64,000 bases of DNA, from NCBI GenBank assembly GCA_902765215.1, contig CACWZA010000006.1, forward strand, positions 1 to 64,000, given 5' to 3'. The notes under the pieces are model-generated. The model did not search any database. It was given only the letters and a program-made list of their open reading frames with translations, and had not been told where the DNA came from. Each line of letters begins with the position of its first letter. Position 1 is the first letter of the stretch. Made by a program: the position numbers and the translations under genes. Shown in pieces: positions 25,542 through 34,673 of this stretch. Source of the DNA: an uncultured bacterium (GTDB lineage Bacteria; Cyanobacteriota; Vampirovibrionia; Gastranaerophilales; Gastranaerophilaceae).

Positions 25542-26450
25542 ATGGCAGTAGACGCGATTCGAGAACGTATAACTTCGACCGTTAACACCCAGGAAACAGA
25601 GAGCACCACGGGTGATAATACTCCTGCTATTAATTTATTTGATAATATGACCTCGAGGGAAATTATAGACTTACACGAAGAAGGTGCTTTAGTACCTCCT
25701 GAAGTGCTGGATTGGGCTCTTGAAATATACAGAACCGAACCAAACTCGCCAATGAAATACAAGGATGCAGGGATAGAAGGAAACGGAAAACAGCTTGAAG
25801 CCGTGTCATACGTACAAGGGCTTGAAGCAAAGGGAATGAACATATTTGCTATATGCGAAGATTTAAAATCGCTGACTGCAGAAATGGAAGAACGCGACTT
25901 ACAAAATATTACGAAAATAGCTAAAGTAACTCCGGAACTGGCAGATGGTGCCAGCATCGGAGATGATGATCAAAGTGAAGTGGGTAAATTACTGAAAGCA
26001 ATGAAAGAAGAAAGCTTCAGAGGAATCTTCGGGGGCGGAGAATTCCGACAAAACATGAAAGTTTTCAACGCAATGAGTAAAAACTCACAAAACGAATTAG
26101 ACACAATAACAGAATCACTCGAAGATATGCAATCAATATTGTCAGACTCTATGTCTGATGCTGAAGAATCAAGGGAATACGGCGGTGTCGCTATATTAGT
26201 CGGCCAAAAATTAAAAATGCCATGGATGCAGGATCAATACGATGCCGCAGGACAAGGAAAAAGAACCGTCAGAACTGCAAAAAATACGAAACGATTAGCT
26301 AAGGCAGTTGCAAAGGATCACAAGCTCACGGTCAGAGCGATTAGGAAAAATGTTACGGATATTGGTGAAGCCACAACAGAAGCGAACAATCTTAATCAAA
26401 CTACCGGCTCGGGAGGTACCGGAACCGATAGCGGAGGAGGTACAACTTAA
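25542..26450 (+). CDS. Orphan soluble protein with Gly/Thr tail, 302 aa
   Basis: The product lacks a signal peptide and membrane helices. It is acidic and helical, with LFDNMTSREIIDLHEEGALV near residue 33, a Gly-rich loop GIFGGGEFRQNMKVF near 165, a basic stretch RTVRTAKNTKRLAKAV near 246 and a low-complexity C-terminus (TTGSGGTGTDSGGGTT). I recognise no domain. The ATG has no ribosome binding site; TATATT ends four bases before it, so the mRNA may be nearly leaderless. Upstream GTAACAAAAAA and a T-rich TACTTTTTTT segment resemble the promoter regions at 58182 and 62972. It could belong to the same regulated group. Confidence 0.6.
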   Translation: MAVDAIRERITSTVNTQETESTTGDNTPAINLFDNMTSREIIDLHEEGALVPPEVLDWALEIYRTEPNSPMKYKDAGIEGNGKQLEAVSYVQGLEAKGMNIFAICEDLKSLTAEMEERDLQNITKIAKVTPELADGASIGDDDQSEVGKLLKAMKEESFRGIFGGGEFRQNMKVFNAMSKNSQNELDTITESLEDMQSILSDSMSDAEESREYGGVAILVGQKLKMPWMQDQYDAAGQGKRTVRTAKNTKRLAKAVAKDHKLTVRAIRKNVTDIGEATTEANNLNQTTGSGGTGTDSGGGTT

Positions 26451-26497
26451 TAAATTTACAACTGGCACTAATTGAAAGTTAGTGATATCATTCTTTT

Positions 26498-27103
26498 ATG
26501 GCTGATGTCAACGCTTTACAAAAATACCGCATATATCTGCAATATCTTGAAAAGAAACTGGGAGAATATTTTCAGGAGCAATCTCCTTATATATTCTGTA
26601 AAGCGGGTTGTTCATCGTGCTGTGAAAAAGGGGAATATCCGTTTACAGAGATTGAATTTTCGTACCTTATGCTCGGGGTTCAGACCTTATCCCCTGACAC
26701 AATAAAAAAGATTGAAGCGAATATAGAACAAATCAGAAAAGATAAAGCAGAATGTAAAGAGAAAAAATTTCTTCATGCCTGCCCGTTTCTGATTGATAAA
26801 AAATGCTCACTATACGATTTTCGCGGAATAATATGCAGAAGCCACGGACTCGCATTTTTTGATAAAGACCAACATTTACTTGTCCCTGCGTGTGTTGATG
26901 AGGGGTTGAACTATTCAAATGTATATGACTTTGAAAACAGAACCATCTCATCAGAAAAATACAAAGCAACGGGAATAAAACAGGAGCCGCTTGCACACAA
27001 TGTCGGGGTATATTATTTAACCAACAACGAAATAACAAAAGAACTAGGGCTTGATTTTGGTGAAATCAAACCAATGGCACACTTCTTCTTAGGCGAAGAT
27101 TAA
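26498..27103 (+). CDS. YkgJ-family cysteine cluster protein
   Basis: The 201-aa protein belongs to the YkgJ/UPF0153 group, small proteins thought to bind Zn or an Fe-S cluster. The eight-cysteine pattern is visible: KAGCSSCCEKG (near residue 30), HACPFLIDKKCSLYDFRGII (near 90-110) and ICRSHG. A role in metal chaperoning or in protein modification is guessed from family context only. The start has no ribosome binding site: TATCAT (26486-26491) lies six bases before the ATG, the spacing of a leaderless transcript. The 3' end overlaps the convergent gene at 27100 by four bases. Confidence 0.8.
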   Translation: MADVNALQKYRIYLQYLEKKLGEYFQEQSPYIFCKAGCSSCCEKGEYPFTEIEFSYLMLGVQTLSPDTIKKIEANIEQIRKDKAECKEKKFLHACPFLIDKKCSLYDFRGIICRSHGLAFFDKDQHLLVPACVDEGLNYSNVYDFENRTISSEKYKATGIKQEPLAHNVGVYYLTNNEITKELGLDFGEIKPMAHFFLGED

Positions 27104-28884
27104 CCCTCTTTTTGTGCCTTAAGATTATCACGCTTAATCAAAAAATTATCCAATCTTTCAAACAATTCGTTACCCAAAACTGTTACGGCAGCACCTAAAG
27201 CCAATGCTTTTCCGCCTGAGATAAGTTTAACCGTGCAGGCAGTTGTTGTGGAAATACCTGCTAACAACGGAAGTCCGTATTTCAGGGCAACAGATCTTTT
27301 CTTTTGTTTTGTATCTGCTGACGACATAGCAATAGCGGTAGTACCTATCGGCAATGCCATACCAATTGCAACATCAGTCAGGGCTGAGCCTGCTGCCAAA
27401 TCTCTTGCCTTATCCGTATATTCAAAACCTTCTGTATAAATTGCCTTGTTGAAGGAATCTATCGCCTTTTGAGCTACCTTTTTCACCTTAAGGTATTCCT
27501 CTTCCGGTAATATATTTCTGTATATAGACAACTGCTCCTCTATAAGCCCTTTATTGTCTGTATTTATAACCTTTCCGAATTTACGCAGAAGCGAGGTAAT
27601 CTTTTTAATATCCGAGGCAGAATATTTATCATTACCCACAATTTCACTTGCATGTTTAAGATTAGCATTCATTAATTCAACCAGCTTTTGGCGTGATATC
27701 GCTTCTTCGCTGCCGTTAACAGATACATAATCAGCCGAAAGTCGTTTGAGACTCTTTAACAGTTCACGGGCATCTTTGCTGTCAGGATTTATAGAATTTT
27801 CAAGTTTTGAAATAATCTGACTCATTACCTTATAGTTATCCTGCGGATTATTGGTAATTATGCGTTTCTTTTCCGCAAGGTCAGACATAATTCTTGCCTT
27901 ATCACGGGAAACAAGACGCTCAGGTACAAAGGTTGTCCACTCATCAACATCAGTAACAAAGGTTTTCATTTTGCCATAGATAGAATCATAAGTTTTTTTA
28001 TCAAGTCCTTTAAAACATTCTATCAAATTCTCATTTCTCTGTTCCAGACATTTCTCAGAAAAGTTTGTAGAATAAGAGAATTTTATTCTTGCTAAATTCA
28101 TTTTCAAAATATCTACAACGGAACTTACCGGCATGTATGGGGAAGTATTTTCACCAATTGCAATCTTTTCATTGACAGCTTCAAACATATCCGTCATTGC
28201 ACGCATATCTTTGTCAGACTTTTTGTATGCAGATTTTACCGTCGAGAACGACAATTTTCTGAACTTGTCCGTAATTGCATCACAAGGTTTATCCAGTTTA
28301 CATGTTTTGCGAACAAATTTAGAGAACAGGGCATCCTTCAATGGCGTTATATTAAACAGGGCTCCTCTTGCCATAAAGGCAATTTTATTTGCCCCCTGCA
28401 AAAATGCCAAATAACGCCCTTCCGCATCAGAGATATTCTGTTTTTGTTTAAGTTCACCTATCTTTTTAGTTGCACTGTCTACAACTTTGCCAAGGGAATC
28501 CGTAATTGTTTTAGAGATTTTGCCCTTAGATAAAATCAAAGATAATGCACCTATAACGACTGCAGAACCGCCGACAAAAACCGCGGCCTTTAACCGCTGA
28601 TGCCCTGTCTGGTTTGGAGTTACTACCGTATTAACCCCGTCATCAAAGTTATCGGGAATACTGTCCGTTATGATACTTGTATCAATATTCCCAGGTAATT
28701 GTACTCCAAGAAGGTTGTTAGGTTCTGTTTGTGAATATTGAGATGTCGTGACCTGTTGGTGGTTTTGCTGAATATCATCTCTCTTTAAATAGGCTTTATC
28801 AACGCCATAGTTACTAAATCGGCCACTATACTTCAAGCCGACCTCGAATGGGGTCACAACATTTGTATTAACAAAACCTTCCAT
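27100..28884 (-). CDS. Orphan helical membrane-associated protein, 594 aa
   Basis: No signal peptide is seen. Residues 1-90 are Asn/Gln-rich and polar. A membrane helix follows at about 95-117 (AAVFVGGSAVVIGALSLILS). A long helical, charged soluble region extends to about 490. Near the C-terminus are two or three hydrophobic segments (AAGSALTDVAIGMALPIGTT, YGLPLLAGISTTTACTVKLI, ALALGAAVTVLGNELFE). No family was recognised. The ATG at 28884 lacks a ribosome binding site. Its N-terminus (MEGFVNTNVVTPFEVGLKYS) is one of several short polar leaders on orphan proteins in this window. Confidence 0.6.
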   Translation of the reverse strand: MEGFVNTNVVTPFEVGLKYSGRFSNYGVDKAYLKRDDIQQNHQQVTTSQYSQTEPNNLLGVQLPGNIDTSIITDSIPDNFDDGVNTVVTPNQTGHQRLKAAVFVGGSAVVIGALSLILSKGKISKTITDSLGKVVDSATKKIGELKQKQNISDAEGRYLAFLQGANKIAFMARGALFNITPLKDALFSKFVRKTCKLDKPCDAITDKFRKLSFSTVKSAYKKSDKDMRAMTDMFEAVNEKIAIGENTSPYMPVSSVVDILKMNLARIKFSYSTNFSEKCLEQRNENLIECFKGLDKKTYDSIYGKMKTFVTDVDEWTTFVPERLVSRDKARIMSDLAEKKRIITNNPQDNYKVMSQIISKLENSINPDSKDARELLKSLKRLSADYVSVNGSEEAISRQKLVELMNANLKHASEIVGNDKYSASDIKKITSLLRKFGKVINTDNKGLIEEQLSIYRNILPEEEYLKVKKVAQKAIDSFNKAIYTEGFEYTDKARDLAAGSALTDVAIGMALPIGTTAIAMSSADTKQKKRSVALKYGLPLLAGISTTTACTVKLISGGKALALGAAVTVLGNELFERLDNFLIKRDNLKAQKEG

Positions 28885-28963
28885 ATTAGTATTAACACAT
28901 AAAGACAGAAAAAGTTGCCTTTTTCCAAAAAAGAAATTTATATATCTTTAAAAAACGACCTTA

Positions 28964-29170
28964 TTATGCTTCACCTTCAGCAACAACAGTCGCAACAAGA
29001 TCGCCGTAACTGTTAAAACAGCCGTTTGTTTCTTCAACTATAAATTTATAACCTGTTTTACCTTCAATAACTTCTTCGGCTTTGTCCATTGCTTCGTCGT
29101 AGTCTTTAAATTCACCTACCAAAGTTTTTGTTAATTCTTTATTACCTTCCTGCAAATATACCTGAAACAT
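28964..29170 (-). CDS. Small protein behind nifS, 68 aa
   Basis: The product is small, acidic and has a beta-alpha-beta pattern (MFQVYLQEGNKELTKTLVGE, DYDEAMDKAEEVIEGKTGYK). It has a single Cys (NGCFNSYG). A good TAGGAGA ribosome binding site and the 16-base gap after nifS support it as a real gene of the nifU-nifS operon. It might be an accessory of Fe-S assembly, but no family was recognised. Confidence 0.65.
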   Translation of the reverse strand: MFQVYLQEGNKELTKTLVGEFKDYDEAMDKAEEVIEGKTGYKFIVEETNGCFNSYGDLVATVVAEGEA

Positions 29171-29186
29171 TTTATTCTCCTATATC

Positions 29187-30440
29187 TTAATCCGATTCAC
29201 AACATTTTCCGTTGTTGCAGTTTCCCTTATTACATACGCCGCCGTTACATTTAGCCCTTGATTTTCTGAGGTGTTCCAACTCCTCCTGATAAGGTGAAAT
29301 GCGGGTAATATCTTCAATAACCTTAGGTAATTTTTCAAGAACATAATCGATTTCATTTTCTGTCGTAAATCTGCTCAAACTAAATCTTATACTTCCGTGC
29401 AAAGAAGTAAACGGTGTTCCCATAGCACGAAGAACATGACTCGGTTCAAGCGAACCTGATGTACAGGCACTACCTGAACTTGCACAAATACCCAAATCGC
29501 TCAGGTGAAGAAGTATCAATTCCCCTTCAATATATTCAAACCCGATATTTGTAGTGTTTGGAACTCTGTTAGAAATTGATGAGTTTAATCTTGAATTGTA
29601 GGTCGCTTTTAAGATACCTGTTTCAAGCTTATCTCTCAGTCTTTTTACTTCTGTTCCTTCATATTTAAGTCCTTCTTTTGCAAGTGCTGCGGCTTTACCC
29701 ATACCTACAATATAAGGCACATTTTCAGTCCCCGCTCTGTAACCTCTTTCCTGATGTCCGCCCGTAATCAACGGAGGAAGAATAACACTTGATTTTACAT
29801 ACAATGCCCCGATACCTTTAGGCGCATGGAACTTATGCCCTGAAACACCCATCATATCAATTTGGGTATCTTCAACGCTGATATCAACTTTTCCCGCACC
29901 CTGAACGGCATCAACAAAGAAAAGTGTATTTGGATTTTTTGATTTAATAATCTCACCGATTTCTCTTACGGGGAAAATTACACCTGTTTCATTATTTGCC
30001 CACATAACCGATACTAATGCCGTATCATCCGTAATTTTTTCCCGCAACTCATCCATATCGAGTTCACCGTTAGAATTTACCCCGACATAGTCAACTTTAT
30101 ACCCCTGTTTTTCCAATGATTTATATGTATTCAAAACACAAGGGTGTTCAACCTTTGTAGTAACAATATGTTTTTTTGATTTATTGTGTGCAACAGCCCC
30201 TCTGATTGCCATATTTGCACTTTCCGAACCGCAGGAAGTAAAAATAACTTCCCGTTCTGACTTTGCACCGAAGAAATCTCGCATCTGTTCTCTTGCATCA
30301 GCAATAGCATTTGATGATTTTACGCTGAATTCATACATACTTGAAGGATTTGCATATTCGTCCTTTAAATATGGCAACATTTCATCAAAAACTTTTTCAT
30401 CAACTTTGGTTGTTGCATTATTGTCTAAATAAATAACCAT
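29187..30440 (-). CDS. nifS: Cysteine desulfurase NifS/IscS type, with Cys-rich tail
   Basis: This PLP enzyme takes sulfur from cysteine and delivers it to the NifU scaffold. The 417-aa product shows YLDNNATTKVDEKV at the start, ANNETGVIFPV, the PLP lysine in VSGHKFHAPKGIGALY (near residue 200) and the catalytic Cys loop ASSGSACTSGSLEPSHVL (near 325). The C-terminus carries an unusual tail with five cysteines (AKCNGGVCNKGNCNNGKCC), which could bind metal or relay persulfide. It overlaps nifU by one base and is followed by a 68-aa gene. In this non-diazotrophic context the pair most likely serves general Fe-S assembly, including the hydrogenase. Confidence 0.94.
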   Translation of the reverse strand: MVIYLDNNATTKVDEKVFDEMLPYLKDEYANPSSMYEFSVKSSNAIADAREQMRDFFGAKSEREVIFTSCGSESANMAIRGAVAHNKSKKHIVTTKVEHPCVLNTYKSLEKQGYKVDYVGVNSNGELDMDELREKITDDTALVSVMWANNETGVIFPVREIGEIIKSKNPNTLFFVDAVQGAGKVDISVEDTQIDMMGVSGHKFHAPKGIGALYVKSSVILPPLITGGHQERGYRAGTENVPYIVGMGKAAALAKEGLKYEGTEVKRLRDKLETGILKATYNSRLNSSISNRVPNTTNIGFEYIEGELILLHLSDLGICASSGSACTSGSLEPSHVLRAMGTPFTSLHGSIRFSLSRFTTENEIDYVLEKLPKVIEDITRISPYQEELEHLRKSRAKCNGGVCNKGNCNNGKCCESD

Positions 30441-31258
30441 TATACCTGTATAACCTCAATATCATTACTAACTTTATCTCTCAATGTTGTTTCAACAAAA
30501 GATTTTAATGTCAAAACAGAATTTTTACATGAAGAACATCTGCCCTGAAGTTTAACATAGACTTTATTTTCGGATATATCAACCAACTCGATATCACCGC
30601 CGTCTTTCTGTAATTCAGGAGCAATAACATTTTCTATCACTTTATTAATTTTTAAAATTAACTGAGCAGGTGATAATTTAGGCTCATTCTTCTTTGCATA
30701 TTTATCAATAAGCTTTTGGATATCACCTTTACATCTGCCACAGGCACCGCCTGCTTTTGTATAATTAGTAATATCTTCAAGAGTTGTGAGTCCGTTAACT
30801 TCAATTGCTTCTTTGATAACATCTTCTGTCACATTAAAACATGTACACACAACTCTTGAGGTTTTATTATCACTAACATCAAACTCAATTTCTTCATCAT
30901 AATATTTTTTAAGAGCATCTTCTAATGCTTCGTGCCCCATAACAGAGCAGTGCATTTTTTCAGGAGGGAGCCCGTCTAATTCCTTTGCTATATCTGCATT
31001 GGTAATTTTTCTGACTTCTTCTATCGGCTTACCGATAACCATTTCCGTTAAAATACTTGAACTTGCAACGGCAGAACCGCAACCAAAAGTCTGAAACTTC
31101 GCATCAGTTACAACACCGTCTTTTATTTTTAAATATAGTTTAAGTGAATCACCGCAAGTCAAAGAACCTGCTTCCCCGATGACATCAGCATCATCAATTT
31201 TGCCGACATTTCTAGGGTTTCTGTAATGATCCATAACCTTATCAGAATATTTCCACAT
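30440..31258 (-). CDS. nifU: Fe-S scaffold protein NifU (three-domain)
   Basis: The 272-aa product is a full NifU: an IscU-type scaffold at residues 1-125 with Cys in SLTCGDSLKLY, FGCGSAVASSSILTEM and EKMHCSVMGHEAL, a central BFD-like [2Fe-2S] domain at about 130-185 (VVCTCFNVTEDVIKEAI, GGACGRCKGDI) and a C-terminal NifU domain with GRCSSCKNSVLTLK. It builds and transfers Fe-S clusters with NifS. AAAGGAG precedes the ATG and the gene leads the operon nifU-nifS-small protein. All expected cysteines are present. Confidence 0.95.
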   Translation of the reverse strand: MWKYSDKVMDHYRNPRNVGKIDDADVIGEAGSLTCGDSLKLYLKIKDGVVTDAKFQTFGCGSAVASSSILTEMVIGKPIEEVRKITNADIAKELDGLPPEKMHCSVMGHEALEDALKKYYDEEIEFDVSDNKTSRVVCTCFNVTEDVIKEAIEVNGLTTLEDITNYTKAGGACGRCKGDIQKLIDKYAKKNEPKLSPAQLILKINKVIENVIAPELQKDGGDIELVDISENKVYVKLQGRCSSCKNSVLTLKSFVETTLRDKVSNDIEVIQV

Positions 31259-31377
31259 AATTACCGCTCCTTTGACTTCATTCTATATCAAACATATTCC
31301 GATAGCCATACACAATAGCCATATATTTTTATATTTTTAAAATATGTATTATAATATTTTGTATTAAGGAATGAATT

Positions 31378-32883
31378 ATGCGAAAAATATTAAGTGTTTT
31401 TATATCGGTTCTGTTTATAGGTTCATTTGTTTGTGCAAACGAACCGGTATCTGTTCAGCAAAATTATAAAGATGGAGAAATATACTTTATGGAAAACAAT
31501 GATACTGACAAAATAGCGGCTAACAACGAGATTTCGCTTTCAATAAAGAAAACAAAATCACCTTCCGTTGCGGGAATGTTTTATACGGCTGATAAAACTC
31601 AGCTCCAAAACCAGATAAATGAATTCAAAAAGAACAGTAAAAACACTTATATCACCCCAACCCGTGCCGTCATTGTGCCACATGCCGGGTTAGTATATTC
31701 AGGCAGACTTGCTTACGAGGGAATAAGCCAACTGGACAAAAATTTAAAAAACATCTTTATATTTGCACCTGCACACAGGGTTGCATTTGAAGGGATAGCC
31801 CTGACGAGTTATGATGCGTGGGCAACTCCGCTCGGAGAAATAAACATAAATAAAGACATAACAAAAGAATTGATATCAAAATTCGGCGGCAAGTACAATG
31901 ATAACGCACTAGCACCGGAACACGCAATAGAAGTAGAAATTCCGTTTATTCAAACTGTATTCAAAGATGTGAAAATAATTCCTGTTTTAATCGGAAAGGA
32001 AGATTATGACAAGGTTTATAAAATAATTTCTTACTATTATCCGAACCCTGAAAACGGGTTTGTAATATCATCAGATTTAAGTCATTATTTACCTGATGAC
32101 AGAGCAAAAAAAGTTGACGGTTATACGGCACAACTTATTGAAACCTGTACGACAAACAATTTCTCTCACGAGCTTGCCTGCGGGGCAACAGGAATTTTAG
32201 GGCTGATTCAGTTTGCAAACGAAAAGAATTATTCTCTTATAAGAATAGATATGGCGAACTCGAGTGATGCAACTTTTGAAAGGGACAGAGTTGTCGGATA
32301 TGGCTGCTGGTTCTTGTACGAAGGTGACAGAAACGAATTTATAAAAGAAAACTATTCTGATTTTATAATAAATCTCTGTAAAGATTCAATTAAGAATAAG
32401 AACACAAACAGCGCCGAAATCGTATACCCTAAGGTGCTGTCGGAATACGGAGCAGTCTTTGTCACACTGGAAAAATTCGGAAACCTGAGAGGATGTATAG
32501 GCTCAATCATTCCGCACCGTCCGCTGATTGATGACATTATAATAAATGCACAAAATGCGGCGTACTCTGATACAAGATTCAGACCTGTCGAAAAAGGTGA
32601 AATAAAAGATTTGAAAATAGCCGTTTCACTTCTTTCTGTTCCGAAACAGATGCACTTCAAAGATGAGGAAGATTTGCTGAACCAAATTCGTCCGAATATT
32701 GACGGAATCATTATCAAAGACGGAAACTATCAGGCAGTTTATTTACCTTCCGTATGGGAACAATTGCCTGACAAACGGGACTTTTTAAATTCATTAAAGG
32801 TTAAAGCCGGTTTACCCGCTTCTCACTTCTCAAAAACTTTTGAGGCATACAGGTTTGAAACCTCGTATATAAAGGAGCACTAA
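31378..32883 (+). CDS. Exported MEMO-AMMECR1 fusion protein (AmmeMemoRadiSam type)
   Basis: The 501-aa protein fuses two domains that are separate in many bacteria. After a signal peptide (MRKILSVFISVLFIGSFVCA) and a short linker, residues about 60-315 are MEMO-like: SVAGMFYTADKTQLQNQINE, VIVPHAGLVYSGRLAYEG, FAPAHRVAFEGIALTSYDAW, EHAIEVEIPFIQ and ISSDLSHYLPD with metal-type His/Asp. Residues about 330-500 are AMMECR1-like: GAVFVTLEKFGNLRGCIGSI, DTRFRPVEKGEI and LPSVWEQLPDKRDFL. In the AmmeMemoRadiSam system these accompany a radical SAM protein, not seen here. The signal peptide implies a location outside the cytosol, which is not the usual expectation. AAGGAATG precedes the ATG. Function unknown. 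Confidence 0.85.
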   Translation: MRKILSVFISVLFIGSFVCANEPVSVQQNYKDGEIYFMENNDTDKIAANNEISLSIKKTKSPSVAGMFYTADKTQLQNQINEFKKNSKNTYITPTRAVIVPHAGLVYSGRLAYEGISQLDKNLKNIFIFAPAHRVAFEGIALTSYDAWATPLGEININKDITKELISKFGGKYNDNALAPEHAIEVEIPFIQTVFKDVKIIPVLIGKEDYDKVYKIISYYYPNPENGFVISSDLSHYLPDDRAKKVDGYTAQLIETCTTNNFSHELACGATGILGLIQFANEKNYSLIRIDMANSSDATFERDRVVGYGCWFLYEGDRNEFIKENYSDFIINLCKDSIKNKNTNSAEIVYPKVLSEYGAVFVTLEKFGNLRGCIGSIIPHRPLIDDIIINAQNAAYSDTRFRPVEKGEIKDLKIAVSLLSVPKQMHFKDEEDLLNQIRPNIDGIIIKDGNYQAVYLPSVWEQLPDKRDFLNSLKVKAGLPASHFSKTFEAYRFETSYIKEH

Positions 32884-32897
32884 ATACAAAATAAAAA

Positions 32898-32960
32898 AGA
32901 CACCGGCAGGGTAAACTTAAGAAATTAGATAATATATGTTATGTATTTAGTCCGGTGTCT
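32898..32960. terminator. Long inverted repeat, probable bidirectional terminator
   Basis: AGACACCGG at 32898-32906 pairs with CCGGTGTCT at 32952-32960, with A- and T-rich flanks, between two convergent genes. The loop is long for a classical terminator. Confidence 0.5.
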
Positions 32961-32970
32961 ATAAAAGTCT

Positions 32971-33477
32971 TTATTGGTCTGATTCTCTGTGTTTATCGAT
33001 TAATTTTTCAAAATCAGACGGTTTTATGCTTTGGATAAAATCCTTAAATTCTTCCGCTTCTTCTTCATCTCTTGCGGAATCTGTTGATACGGCACCATTC
33101 ATAAGCACATTAGCCGTAACATATATCGGAGCTTCCGCTCTCATTGCAACGGCAATTGCATCAGATGGTCTTGCATCAATAACAACTTCTTTTTCATTAT
33201 TGGTTAAGTATATTGTTGCGTAATAAGTTTCTTTTTCAACATCATTAATTTCTATTTTAGAAACGGAGAAACCTGTTTTCTTCACAATATCAACGACTAA
33301 ATCGTGAGTCATAGGGCGGGTAACTGATAATTTTTCAATCTTACGGATAATGGCACTGGCTTCGGCTGAACCAATCCAGATAGGCAATGCACGGCGATTA
33401 TCCAAATCGTGGAGAACCACAATCGGAGAACCTGATCGCGTATCAAGCGCAATACCCATAACCTTCATTTCTATCAT
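32971..33477 (-). CDS. Bifunctional nuclease (BFN/DUF151) domain protein
   Basis: The 168-aa protein has the BFN domain: MKVMGIALDTRSGSPIVVLH, RALPIWIGSAEASAI (near residue 30-44), TYYATIYLTNN and EVVIDARPSDAIAVAMR. Characterised plant and archaeal members show DNase and RNase activity; bacterial functions are poorly known. It has no added UVR domain. The upstream sequence has TAATAT five bases before the ATG and no ribosome binding site at the usual distance, so a leaderless mRNA is likely. It precedes ruvB's 3' end on the same strand by 83 bases, read after ruvB. Confidence 0.88.
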   Translation of the reverse strand: MIEMKVMGIALDTRSGSPIVVLHDLDNRRALPIWIGSAEASAIIRKIEKLSVTRPMTHDLVVDIVKKTGFSVSKIEINDVEKETYYATIYLTNNEKEVVIDARPSDAIAVAMRAEAPIYVTANVLMNGAVSTDSARDEEEAEEFKDFIQSIKPSDFEKLIDKHRESDQ

Positions 33478-33560
33478 TTTATATATTATCCCTAAGTCTT
33501 AATTAGTCGTCTTTAGAGTCATTGTACCACAAATAAATTTTGTCAACAATTTATTACGCA

Positions 33561-34628
33561 TTAAAACAAAGTTTGTTGGTAACTGTCTAATTTTTTGCCA
33601 AGGTGTCTGTAACCCTCAGGTGATACTTTTCTTCCCCTCGGAGTACGTTGCAGAAGTCCTGACTGCAAAAGATACGGCTCACAGACATCTTCTAAAGTTC
33701 TCACATCCTCACTCAGAGCAGCCGCAATTGTTTCTATCCCGACAGGGCCACCGTCATATTTTTCAATGATAAGATTTAAAAACGCTCTGTCAGTCGTATC
33801 AAGCCCAAACTCATCAATATTCAGAATATCTAACGAATTATCCGCAACCTCATCTGTAATAACCCCGTCATACTTAATCAGGGCAAAGTCAGATACGCGT
33901 TTTACAAGTCTGTTTGCAATACGAGGTGTTCCACGAGAGCGTCTTGCGATAGAAACAGCACCTTCTTCGGTTATTTTAATATCCAAAATTCCTGCCGTGC
34001 GTTTTATAACCTGAGTTAATTCTTCAATCGAATAGAACTGCAATCTGTGAATTATCCCAAATCTGTCTCTGAGCGGGCCTGATAACTCGCCTGCTTTTGT
34101 TGTTGCACCAATTAGAGTAAACTTCGGCAAAGGTACTCTCAAAGTTTTGACTGTCTGAGATTTACCTGTCGTCATATCAAGCGAAAAATCTTCCATAGCA
34201 GGATAAAGAATTTCTTCCGCTACTTTGTTTAATCTGTGAATTTCATCAATAAAAAGAATTTCACCGCCCTTTAAGGACATCAATATCCCGATAATATCAC
34301 GAGGGCGTTCAAGTGACGGAGCAGAAGTTATTTTAATATCCGCACCCATTTGCTCTGCAATAACCCCTGCAAGAGTAGTTTTCCCAAGCCCCGGAGGTCC
34401 GTAAAACAAAAGGTGATCGAGCGGTTTTTCTCTCAGTTTTGCCGCTTCAATTGATACTTTTAAGGTTTCTTTTAAGGCAGTCTGGCCTATATAATCTTCA
34501 AAAGTTTTTGGTCTAATGGTATTTTCAAAAGTTTTGTCATACTCAATAGACTCATTTTTTATTATAGGATTTTTCTTATTCTCGGAGTTTTTTATCCCCA
34601 AATCACCGTCATCTGAAATAATTGCCAT
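33561..34628 (-). CDS. ruvB: Holliday junction branch migration ATPase RuvB
   Basis: RuvB forms the hexameric motors that drive branch migration of Holliday junctions with RuvA. The 355-aa product shows [20 protein letters not shown], Walker A in [16 protein letters not shown] (near residue 75), Walker B in [16 protein letters not shown], sensor 1 in [20 protein letters not shown] and the winged-helix end [20 protein letters not shown]. An N-terminal extension of about 28 residues is charged. The start has no ribosome binding site: TATAAT lies exactly six bases before the ATG, with a TGC in front, so the mRNA should be leaderless. ruvA and ruvC are not adjacent. Confidence 0.97.
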   Translation of the reverse strand: MAIISDDGDLGIKNSENKKNPIIKNESIEYDKTFENTIRPKTFEDYIGQTALKETLKVSIEAAKLREKPLDHLLFYGPPGLGKTTLAGVIAEQMGADIKITSAPSLERPRDIIGILMSLKGGEILFIDEIHRLNKVAEEILYPAMEDFSLDMTTGKSQTVKTLRVPLPKFTLIGATTKAGELSGPLRDRFGIIHRLQFYSIEELTQVIKRTAGILDIKITEEGAVSIARRSRGTPRIANRLVKRVSDFALIKYDGVITDEVADNSLDILNIDEFGLDTTDRAFLNLIIEKYDGGPVGIETIAAALSEDVRTLEDVCEPYLLQSGLLQRTPRGRKVSPEGYRHLGKKLDSYQQTLF

Positions 34629-34634
34629 AATGAA

Positions 34635-34640
34635 ATTATA
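34635..34640 (-). promoter_or_regulatory. -10 box of ruvB placed for a leaderless transcript
   Basis: TATAAT (minus strand, 34640 to 34635) preceded by TGC and followed by six bases and the ATG. A start site 7 bases after the box would coincide with the start codon. Confidence 0.65.
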
Positions 34641-34673
34641 GCATAATAACCCTAAAAAGTGAAAACAAAAAGA

